In this document: positions 25,801 through 35,740 of the stretch, piece after piece
How positions within the stretch are numbered: position 1 is the first letter of the stretch
Layout of the letters: each line of letters begins with the position of its first letter
Source of the DNA: Numida meleagris
Taxonomy: Eukaryota; Chordata; Aves; Galliformes; Numididae
Length of the DNA: 64,000 nucleotides
Direction: 5' to 3'
Assembly (NCBI RefSeq): GCF_002078875.1
Contig: NC_034424.1
Coordinates: forward strand, 7,543,586-7,607,585
Notes under the pieces: model-generated
The model's database searches: none
What the model saw: only the letters and a program-made list of their open reading frames with translations
Told to the model about the DNA's origin: nothing
Program-made: the position numbers and the translations under genes

Positions 25801-27445
25801 CAGGCCTGTGCAAAAGCATCGTGATTACTGCCCTCCAGGGCTAAGGAAAAGCCAGACAAAACCGAGGACCACATGAACTCGTGTAGAGCCAGTCTCTGGC
25901 ACAGCCAGACAGGCGCTGCTAATGGCATGAGGTAAGGCATTTATTTTTTGCCTCTCCAGCAGGAATGGAGTGAGATGCTCAGGGTTAAAAGTCCAGTTTG
26001 GAAGTAACGGCATGACCTTTGGTAAGGTGAGCTGGAAGAGAAAACACTGGAGATGCTGATGGGAAGTCAGCCTTCTCCTGCTACCCTGTGTCTTCCTGGA
26101 GATGATGCATCTTCAGCCCCAGCCCAGGGCTGGAGAGTGAGACAAGAGCTACAGGTGCAGTCTGCCTGTTCTGATTCTTTGGGTGCTCAGCTAGAGTTCA
26201 TTCTTGCAGGAACCTGGGAAGACAAAATAAGTAAGAATTAATAATCCAGCACTGCTGTTAACCAGGGTTTGGGGCGGTGGTGGGGGCTGGCACCTCCAAC
26301 CAACATAGCAGTGGGCACAGAAGAGCGGGTTCCCTGTGCTGGCTGTAACCACCTCCCCTATCTTCCAGCATGTGCTAAATAATCTCACTATCTCTTTCCC
26401 CTAGAAAGATGAGGTTGACCTTTACACCTGTAAATGTCATCCACCTTTACTGTTTTCCCTTTGCTAAACAGCCCCCTGCTGGCTCCATCCTGCTGCCTCT
26501 GGGCCTGGCAAGCCTGTGCACAGCACCCCAAGGCAGGGAAGGCACTGTGACAAATGCCAGCTGGGACCAGGCTGTCCTGACCACAGCTGCAGCCGATGCT
26601 CTGCAAACCCCAGCACTCACTGCAGTACAACAGAACAGTCTTGTATCCTCCAGGGACTTCCAAGAACATGGGAGGGACAAAGGCAAGTTTTGCCTGCTGG
26701 GACAGGCTCTGCGAAAGCTAAATACAGGACTTTGGAGTCATCCCTTGGAACAAATCCATGTTACCTTGTGATGCTGCTCCCATTCCTCAGCGCTGTCACT
26801 AATAATAAGCATAGGGCAACACTAGGAAATTTGGTCTATGGAGACACTTGTAGGTTTTCATAATTACCCCTTTCTGAGGGTTTGTTTTTTTTTTTTTTTA
26901 AAATTTGCAGCTTCAAGCAAGCTCTTTGAAGTCGTAATACCTAAGCCATTAGCACAAGCAGTGAACTGGGACTGAGTATGCCCTGAAACCTTGCTGTCCC
27001 TTCCTCTTACCAAGCAATGCAACCCCTGTGCCTTTAGCACCAGGCTGCTGCCCCTCACGAGTCTGCTATTTAAGACATCTCTCTGGTGCACTGCGTGGCA
27101 AAGTACTGCTCTACAGACTTCAAAAAGAAACGTGCCTAAAGCTTCCCAGGCTCATAAATCTGCCAACTTGGGCACGCTCCCTAAACTTTCCTAATTGACT
27201 TTTTGGACTATCGAGTTTTTTAAGAGTTGGGGATTCTTTTCATGTCATCCTGGACTAAGTTACAGCCCTTCAGGGAGGGGACGGTGCTGGTGAGAGTGCT
27301 GTGGGAGTGAGTGCCCCACTGCTCACGGCAGTCTCATTCTGCTTCTACCCCAGAGCCCTGTTTCCCTGTGCCTCTCTTTCTCTGGCTGCTATGAGGGCAA
27401 TCAGATGGTGCGGCCAAACAGACAGCTTTGGAATGAAGCTAATGG
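25801..27445. other. convergent spacer between AGPAT2 and EGFL7
   Basis: Tail-to-tail intergenic DNA. It holds a CTCF-like match at 26469-26482 and a poly-T run near 26885-26900. No coding exon or RNA gene was recognised. Confidence 0.5.
26469..26482 (-). promoter_or_regulatory. candidate CTCF site between convergent genes
   Basis: On the minus strand CCAGCAGGGGGCTG matches the CTCF core consensus at 13 of 14 positions. It sits between the AGPAT2 and EGFL7 3' ends. Binding is inferred. Confidence 0.4.
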
Positions 27446-27462
27446 GTTGTTTGCATTCATCT

Positions 27463-27468
27463 TTTATT
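27463..27468 (-). terminator. polyadenylation signal of EGFL7
   Basis: TTTATT on the plus strand gives AATAAA on the minus strand, about 150 bases past the EGFL7 stop at 27616. This predicts a short 3'UTR. Confidence 0.65.
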
Positions 27469-27615
27469 AATTACAGGCTGCTGAGTTTGAAGGAAGATAA
27501 AGATGAATAGTGGTATACGCGTTACTGATCTCTCTGCCTTGCATCTGCTCTCCACAGCCAAGCTCCGTGTTACAAACAGCCCCGAGCAAAGCTGTGGCGC
27601 TGAGCTCTGAGGCTG

Positions 27616-30600
27616 TCAGTGGTGTTTGAATGCGTGGGGAGAAACGGGGGCAGGCGCAGTGCAACGCTTCACCCCTCCTTTTTGCAGGCACTTACATGTC
27701 TCCAGCCGCTCCTCGAGGAAGGAGATCTGCTCGCTCAAGGAGTCGATTCTGTCCAGTTGCTGGAGGGAGTGGGACAGTCGGCTGATGGGGTCTGTGCCGA
27801 CGTCCTCCGGTGCAGATGGCATGAGGTTGTGGAAGGGAGCCAGCACCAACTGGAGTTTCTGCAGGGAGAAGGGGAGCCATGAGCAGTCAGGAGGGCCCTG
27901 AGCGTGGTGTTTGTGTTGCGTTCAAAGGGCCACGGGGCTAGAAGAGCTGCTGTGAGGCTCTGCCGGCAGCGTGGAGCACAGCTGGGATCCTTGCCTGCTC
28001 CCTGCCTGCGTGAGGTCAGCGCGGTGTTAAAAATAGAGCAGGGGTGGAGGGAAACCCTGGCTGTGCGCAGCCTGGGCTTGGAGCTGGCTGCACGTGGCCA
28101 CGAGCAGGGGAGGAAGGGGCGGAGGAGCACACCAAACACCAACCTGCTCCAGTGCTTCCACTCTGTTCTTCAGGTCTTTCATTTCTTCCTTCATTTCACT
28201 GGAAGGACCTGAATAAAAGGACCAAGATAAGTTAGCTAGTAAAAATCCATTGCCTGAGGTGAAGTGGGATGTGCTGGGCTCAGGCTAAGCGCTGCTGCTT
28301 GGTGCTCCCCTCCTAGGGAACCCCAGGGTTCAGGAACTGGATGCGATGCCTGCTGCAAGCGCAGCAGTACCTAGAATAAAGTGAGGGAGTTTCTCAGGCT
28401 GTGGGGTGATGCTTAAAGGACAAAATATCCTTTCATGCCTCTGTTGTCAACAGATGAGTTAGCAGCCATGTCTTCCCTGTCCCATGGTGAGCCCTGTTGA
28501 GGACAGGGAACATAGGCAGGTGGCTTTTGGGGCACATGTAGGTGGCTCTCCCAGGCGTTGCCCGCATGATGCCAGTGCTGACCACAACGCATTATTACTC
28601 ACGGTACGAGTTTGAAGTGTCACAGCGCGTACCAAAAGTAATAATGAGCTGTCACCAGCGGCTCCCGATGCTCCTTGTGGCTCCGGATGGATGTGCCCCG
28701 TGGGAAGGATGATGGTGATGATGGAGAGCACAGCTGCAGCCCCGGCCACCACACACTACAGCCAGGCTTTGTCACCCCTACAGGGTCTGGCCTTGTGCAC
28801 AAGGCAGGTTTTGTTCCATTCCCTAGCCCTTGCCACTCCTGCTCCAGCCACCCTGTGCTGTTGTGCTAATCCCAGGTTTCACCAAAGCTCCCGAGCAGCT
28901 GTTGCCATGCTGCAAGCAGTGGGCAGTTACCTGCTTGGCTGAAGGTTCCTGGTCCAGGGCCTGGCACCACGGGCTGGCACACCTTGCTATCAGCAGCGAG
29001 GCTAAAGCCATCCCGGCAGGCACAGCGAAAGCTCCCAGCTGTGTTGAAGCAGAGCTGGCTGCACCCATGGCTCCGGCCAGCACACTCGTCCACATCTGAA
29101 AGCACAGGGATGGTTCTGTGAGGACAGGGCTGGGAGTGAAATGCTCATGGGGCAAGGGGTGCAGATGGAGCAGGGGTGCTGCTCCCCCTGCCAGAGCCAC
29201 ACTGACGCCTGTAGGGTGGGGATGTGATGGGAACACAGCCGAGGCCCAGGTCACCCTCCCCAAACCTGGCTGGCATCTGTGTGGGTGCCCCTCAGACAGG
29301 GTGGGAGCGCACTAGGAAGATGCTGGTGTAAATACAGGATACCTATATTACTTATTTATCCAGAGGTAGAATCTGGCCTCCTTCCTACATCCCTCTCACC
29401 CTCATAAGGGTATAAAAGCAAAAGATAAACCCAGAAATGCCCATACTTCGGCCAGAGCAGGCACCATCCTTGAGCAGAGGGGTGCAGGCAGCCCCATGCT
29501 GCTGCTCTCAGTGCCTGGCTCTCATCCTGGATTTATGGCCGGGGTTTTGGTTCCAGCCAGCTGTGGTGAGGAGCTATCAGCCTTTCAAGTGTGTATAAAA
29601 CCCAGTAACCTCTCCTCACACGGGGGAGTTATTAAAGCTGTTCCCACAAAGCAAAATGAGCAGAGCTGCTTCCCACGCCCGGGCAAATCTGTTCTAGGCA
29701 GTGGGAAAATCCTTTCCCCAGCGCTGGAGCCGGAGCTGTCAGCGATGCGCTCAGCCCTGCCCTGCCCAGCATGGGTCAGTGCCACTCACTCCTCCTCTGC
29801 CTTACAGGAGGATGGGAAGCCAGGAGATGTGGTGGAAGTGGTTTGCTCCATGCTGGTGTGCTCTGCCGGATATCCCTGTGCTCCAGTGAGGCATCAGGCT
29901 GCTCTTGCGCAAGAGTGGAGCCCTTCCCCTCCACCCCCAGATCTTCTTGCTTTACAGATTTAGTCTCTGCAGCAAACGGGTGTCTTCATTTACAGCAAGA
30001 GTTTACAAAGGCTGGGAGATGGGTCACTGTAAATACGCAGTCTTGGGACATCCCCATGAGTGCGAGGGCTGCTCTGCCGAAGGCCCCTTGCTGACTGCAG
30101 TCACAGCAGAGCACAGCCCCAGCTCATGCTGACCTAGCACGGTCCCCCATGCCAGGAGGTGCCAGGAGGGGAGCAGGGTGCAGCAGTACCTGTCTGGCAG
30201 GAAGGCCCCATCCAGCCGGGCGGGCAGGCACATCTGCCAGGGAAGGCACAGCGGCCGCCATTCTGGCACGGCACCTGGCACAGAGCTGCAAAAGCAAACG
30301 AGCACAGCGTCACTTGGTGGGGCTGGGCATCCCCCTCCCCTACCTCCATACGCATGCATTGTGCACACACACAGGACAGCACAGCCTTGTGCCAGCCCTG
30401 GGCATGGGCTGCTTCATCCTGGTGGTGCTGGGCTGTGCTGGGGTGTGCTGGGAATGGCAGGAGTGGGATAAACAGGCCTTGGTTTGGAAAGGGGCTGAGG
30501 GGCCTGCAACCAGCTCAGGTCAGGGGAGGGATTGCACTCTGACAGCTCAGGAGAGCGTCTGGTGTTGCTCTCTAAGCTCTTCTGGAGACAGATTAGCTGC

Positions 30601-32643
30601 TGATGTGCCAATGTGTTCTGCATTTGTTTCATGTTGCACATCACAATGTCCTCCTGAAAGCATTTCTCTTCCATTACTGCTGATTTATACGGAAGGAACT
30701 TGCTCATTTTATTTATCCTCTGGTAACTCTAAAGTTAATAAACGATCCCAGAGGAAAAAGGCCTGAAGCAGCCAAGAAAGCCTAGAAATTAATCAGAAAT
30801 TGAGCCACATTTGGTTGTGCTATTGGATGCTAAAAATGTAAATGGACAAGAATCAGACTGGTGCTGGTCAACAAGATTGCTGGCTGCTGGGACCTCAGCC
30901 ACCCAGAGTCAGGGGGCTGGAGGACAGCAAGGTGAGCAGGGCAGCGGGGTGGCCCAGTGGCTTCATTACCTGTATTGCAGCTGAGCTCGTAGCTGCTGGT
31001 TCTGCTCCAGCCAGGACAGCACGAAGCCACGGGCTGGGGTACCTGTTTGTACACCTGCCGGTAGGCAACCTTGTAGATGGTCCTGCAATGCAGAGATGGG
31101 GCTGAGTATCAGGGGCAGCCCAAAGCCCCCAACCCCGCTCCCACACCGCTGCACGTGCTGCTTCCCCCCACCTGTAGGTGCTGCACAGGCGGTGGCCCTG
31201 GCAGGTGGTGAGGTAGGGCAGGTACACGGGCTGCACGTGGGACTCGGTGTGGGCGGCCGTGCGGCTCCGCGGCTCCGCAGCGCAGGTCCTACGGCTGAGC
31301 AAAGGACAGCAGGTCAGGCAGTGGCTGGCAAGCAACCCGCTGCTTCCCCCCTCATCCTGAAAGGGCCATGCTGATTTACACCAGCTGGGGACGTGGCCTG
31401 ACAACTCCTAATTGCACACGGCTATTTAAGAGGCGGTGGCTCATTGCCCAAGTGACCCAGGAGGTGACTTCATGCTGTTAGGGCAGCAACACAAAGCTGC
31501 CAGCACTGCGGGCTGAGTGGCCCCTTCCTCCCCACACCCTGCACAAAGGCACTGACACCCCAGTTGGGGTCCAGATTTAGGGGGGATTTACTCAGAGCAC
31601 TTTTCCTCCCATTCACTGCCTCCCTTCCCCTAAAATCAATCACTTTTCAGACGTCTCTTTTCCTTTCTGAGCTTTCTGCACTCCTGAACCTGACGTGCCT
31701 TTGGACACCAATGAATTAATGATTTCACAGAAAGAATCAGGCTGATGGCAAGAAGGTAGAAGACAGAGGAAAGTCGTCCTCTGTTCCTCCAAAGACAACT
31801 GAGACCCAGTCAAAAACTTTCCCAAGGCCAACAGCCCAAACTGATACATTAAAGATTCTTTCTCTTCAACATTCTCCAGCAGGTCCGTCCCACCAAGGAA
31901 CTTGCGTGCTCATCTCAGCCTCCCAGCTCAATTATAAACTAGAATTAAAAGGCCGGGAATTAGCACGGACATCAGCTGGCTTCCATTAACTCCAGAAAAC
32001 TCCTTTCAGCTTCACTGGTTAACGTTACAGAAGATGCAGTTTTTAAATGGAAATTGTTTGCTTTGCAAATTTTATAATAAAGCTATAGCTGCAATGTGTG
32101 CGTGCGAGAGAGGAATTCAGCCTGTGGGTTTAGTCACGACCAGAATGTGAAAGGTTTAATTCTAGAGGAGAGCATTTCAATGTAAAAACAAACTTCGGAA
32201 AAAATGAGCTGGATCTGGGGGGCGGGGGCTGAGCTGGAGCTCCTTTTGGTGGGGGAAGAAACTGGGGCACTGAGCGCTGAGGCACCGAGTGCTGGGCCTC
32301 CTCTGGCCGCGGAGATGCTCGGGCTGCGCTGGGACAGGGACAGTGTCAGATCTAATTCCTGGGAAGAAAACAGACCCCGGCCAAGATGTGACTCTGCAGA
32401 GCCTCCTCCCAGCTCCCCACCCAGCCAGGTGGCCCTGGTGCCACCCCAGCTGAACGATGCTCCCCAATCACGGGTGAGAATGAGCCATGCCATGCCTTGC
32501 AGACGGGCTCAGCATGTGCTCGTGAGGACAGATCAGGGAGATGCAGACAAAAAGGAGGCTTACCCCATCCGGGCAAAACAGTCTGTGCTGGTGGCGCTGA
32601 GGATGAAGGCGAGTCCCGAGAGCAGGCAGCTGATTCGGTGCAT
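27616..32643 (-). CDS. EGFL7: EGFL7, secreted EMI/EGF-like domain protein 7
   Basis: Coding exons on the minus strand: 32643-32564, 31294-31172, 31082-30970, 30285-30190, 29095-28931, 28208-28144, 27858-27616. All internal borders are GT/AG and the joins keep frame, giving 294 codons. Order of domains: hydrophobic signal peptide (1 to about 24), EMI domain (about 28-105, with CSTYRTIY), EGF-like domain (106-138, six Cys), calcium-binding EGF (138-178, starting DVDEC, with the [10 protein letters not shown] hydroxylation motif), and a C-terminal coiled coil (about 196-265) with [10 protein letters not shown] as in mammals. It is known as an extracellular-matrix protein secreted by endothelium that guides vessel formation and modulates Notch signalling. 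The protein is predicted longer than human (273) by a tail after the CxC pair; a GTAAGT at 27695 could instead splice this tail away. Confidence 0.95.
28571..28658 (-). ncRNA. MIR126: microRNA precursor mir-126
   Basis: A minus-strand hairpin in the EGFL7 intron between the calcium-binding EGF exon and the coiled-coil exon. The 5p arm (28646-28626) starts CATTATTACTTTTGG. The 3p arm (28609-28588) starts TCGTACCGTGAGTAA. Both agree with the known vertebrate miR-126 products over their whole length as I recall them. The arms pair closely around a loop of about 16 bases. It is co-transcribed with its host EGFL7 in endothelium, where the 3p arm is known to repress SPRED1 and PIK3R2 and so strengthen VEGF signalling. 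Confidence 0.98.
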
Positions 32644-32751
32644 GTCCTGTCCCCTCCCTGCAGCACTCCGGGCTGTGCAGCACACACCGGGGTCACTCCT
32701 CGGTGGGAAGCGCGGGCTCCTAGCGCATGGCTTGCTCTTCAGCGGCAAACT
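32564..32751 (-). other. EGFL7 exon with start codon and 5'UTR part
   Basis: A strong acceptor (TTATTCTCTCTGTTCCAG) ends at 32752, so this exon carries 108 bases of 5'UTR before the ATG at 32643. The UTR part holds a two-codon upstream frame, ATG CGC TAG, at 32728-32720. Earlier exons must lie upstream, at higher coordinates. Confidence 0.7.
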
Positions 32752-34800
32752 CTGGAACAGAGAGAATAATGGTGTGAGCACGTGGTGCCCATCCCCAGCT
32801 GATGGCATCCGATGGAGCCGTGGTGACATGAGACTGATGGCCAAGTTTGTGCTGAGGGAATAGAAACGTCCCTGTAAGGCATCCCCAAGGTGCTGGGTGG
32901 GGTGGTTGTGCTGTGCGTAGGACTTGTGCCTTATTGCAAGCCCTGGCAGGATGCAAAACAAAAAGGAATGAGGTTGTTTGCTTCCCAGTGACACATGGGG
33001 GGTACAGGACCCGGCAGGCCACAGCATAGGGAACAGGGGACGTGTGGGATTGGGCCATCGCTGAGGCAGGCTCCTGCTGGCACACACCAGGGGGCTGCAC
33101 CCCTCGTTGGGCTGCACAGAAGGAACCTGCATCATTCCGAAACATGCAGCCAATTCCAGGCAGCAAGGCCAAAACAATGGCCTGTAATTTCTTAATCCAT
33201 ACAGCATTGTAAAGCTGCATTTTCCCACCACATAACGTACTGAAATCTGATCTTCTTCTCTTTAAAATACAAGTTCTTGCCAGAGAAAAGTGCTTTAAGG
33301 GCCATATGTACTGTCTGTAGAGTCAGCACTGAGTTGGAAATAAAGAGGCTTTGATTTTCCAGCAATAGGACAAACATGAAGCAGGGCTGAAGAAAGTCAA
33401 TAACAATGCCTAATTTAAAAAATATCCAATTTGAACAAAACAGTTGGCCTCCGGATGGCAGCAGTTAAAGGAGGAAGAAATAAAGAATCCCACCTTAAAC
33501 ATATGACAATTAAAGAAGGAGTCAGCCTTTCTGATTAATCTTTGGAAAAGAAGCTGCTTTACTGGGACGCAGCACAACAGGAAACATCCTTCTGAAACTG
33601 CAGATAAAGCGAGCTACCTAAGAGGTTCTAAAATCCTCAGGTGATGTGGGGTGAGACCAGACTGCAGGGCTGCAAACTCCTCTGGGACAATTCCTAACTC
33701 CAAGCTGTTGGGAATATCCATTTGTAGACCCGTAAATCTCCAAGTCCCTCTCCAAGCCAGGCAGCAGCATCTCTTTGTTAGGGTGAAGGAGGCACAGGAG
33801 GACCCTCCTGCAAATGGCACCACCAGCAAGGCAAAGGCTCCCTGCACCAAGCTGGGCACCCACCATGGCCAGGACACAGCTTGGCTTGCCCGTGCCTTGC
33901 CCAGAGCTATACACAGACACATACTTTCCTTCCAGCCACAGATCCTCTGGCTAGTGGTGCTACTCCAGAGGTCTGTAAGGCAAACTCTGCCAACCATCGC
34001 AGTCCTCCTACAGAATTCCTGCAGCTGCCATGGGAACTTTCCCCGTGGGGAAGGCAAGAAACACAGGGCACAAGCTTAAAATACAGACAGCTTGCTTCTT
34101 TCTCTTCGAAATAGAGCAGCATTGTCCTACCTCCAGTGGTCAGAATATCCCTCTGGGTCATAAAATTATGGTTGCTTAATACCAGATACAGTTTCAAAAG
34201 TGGAAAATATGATAGTAAATACTTGTGTTTTTAATGAGTATATGAAAACCAGTCCCTCCAAAACTGCAGAAGATCCTCCAACCTGTTGCCACTACTATTC
34301 CAGTATTCCCTTTTTAAAGCACATGAAGCTACATAGGAGCATCCAAGTTTTTGCTGGTTATGGGCTCAGCCATGTGCTCCTGAAGGGAGGCTGTGGGGCC
34401 GCTCCTGCCAGCCGGAACCATTCCCATTCTACCTCTGTGCTCTCTAACTTGCATCAGCAACCAAGGGGAAAATACAACCCCAAAGGGAGCTGATGTGGGC
34501 AGTGCTTCGTCCAGCTCTGCCCATGGAAGTCGGGCTAAAACTCCAGGTGATGCCAGCAGCATGAGATGGGCTCTGTCTCCAAAGAGGAGCAAGAGAACCC
34601 AGCCCTTCAGGAGGATGCAATAACCCCCACGCCAACACAGCAGCTGCACTTCTTTGAACAGCGTGGCCTGGTTCTGCAGGTGGAACCGTTGCTCCCAATG
34701 GCGTCCTCAGATGCCAGACCCTCCTGGAGGGCACCAGCATCAGGGGGATGGATTTTCCCCTACAAACACTTCCAGCTGTTCTCTGCACAGGCTGGGATGT
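32752..34800 (-). other. EGFL7 5' intron
   Basis: Lies between the start-codon exon and the CpG island. An AT-rich block at 33200-33600 contains a FOX:ETS-like core AACAGGAA at 33576-33583 and several A/T homeobox-like cores, so it is a candidate endothelial element. No coding exon recognised. Confidence 0.4.
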
Positions 34801-34829
34801 GGGCACCATGGAGCTGAGCACGGAGAAGT

Positions 34830-35740
34830 GGGCACCGCGGAGCAGAGCACGGGGACACGGGCACAACGGGAGCAGGGACGCGGGCACGATGGGAGCAAGG
34901 CGCAGGGACAGGGCACCACAGAAGAGCGTGCAGGGCAGTGGGATCCGTGGAGCTGGGTGCAGGGACACGGGCACCACGGGAGAGGCTGCAGGGTACGGAC
35001 ACCGGGCGCAGGGATGACACCCCCAGCCCACAACAGGCCCAAACCCCGCTCTCCGGGCTCCGCACCCCCCGGGGCAGGACGAGCCCTGCCCGCACCCCCC
35101 GGGACCCTTCCCCGGCCGGCCCTGCCCGCAGCCCGCAGCCCGCAGCCCGCAGCCCCGCAGCCGCTCCGGTCCCGCTCCGCCGCCTCCTCCCGCCCCGCGC
35201 GGTGCCGTCCCCGCTCCCCCCGCCGCCCGCTTCGCCCCGCGGAGGATGCGGCGGTGGCAGGCGCGATCCCCCCCGGCCCCGCGTCTCCGGCCCCTCTCCC
35301 CACCCCGGGCAGCGGGCGCAGCCGCCGGGACTCACCGGTGGCGGTGGCGGAGCCGCGGAGTCGCCGCCGCGCCGAGGCCCCCCGCGCGTTTCCTCCCCCC
35401 CAGGCCGAGCCGGTCCCTCCGCCCCGGCCCAATGAGCTCCCGGCGGGGAGGAAAGCGGAGCCTCCCGGCCTGGGGGAAGCGCCGGGACCCGGGGAGCCTC
35501 CGCCTGCCCCCGCCCCGCCGCCCGCCACCTGCCCCTGCCGAGCTGCTCCGGGGGACGCGCGGGCACAGGGCAGAGCCCCCCACCGCAGCCTGGCCCCGCT
35601 CCGCGCTGCCGCGGTGCCCCCGTGCCGTCCCTGCCACGCTGGCTCCGAGCAGGGGACCGCCGCTTCGGTGCCGGTTTCCAGGCTCACCTGCAGAGCGCCC
35701 GGACGGCCCCGCAAAGCGCTACGAGGCGCCCGACCCCCTC
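34830..35740 (-). promoter_or_regulatory. CpG island, probable EGFL7 promoter with alternative first exons
   Basis: Very CpG-dense. On the minus strand two strong splice donors lie here: CACCG|GTGAGT ending an exon at 35336 and CTGCAG|GTGAGC ending one at 35688. Both could join the acceptor at 32752. Alternative non-coding first exons are known for mammalian EGFL7. Transcription starts are not defined by sequence alone. Confidence 0.55.

Noticed and set aside
27522..27544. Separate terminal EGFL7 exon
   Set aside because: The possible acceptor at 27545 lacks a pyrimidine tract and the CxC codons continue naturally without splicing, so it is kept only as an alternative.
33614..34057. 147-codon minus-strand frame
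   Set aside because: No family match, no splice or promoter context as a gene, and it lies in the EGFL7 5' intron.
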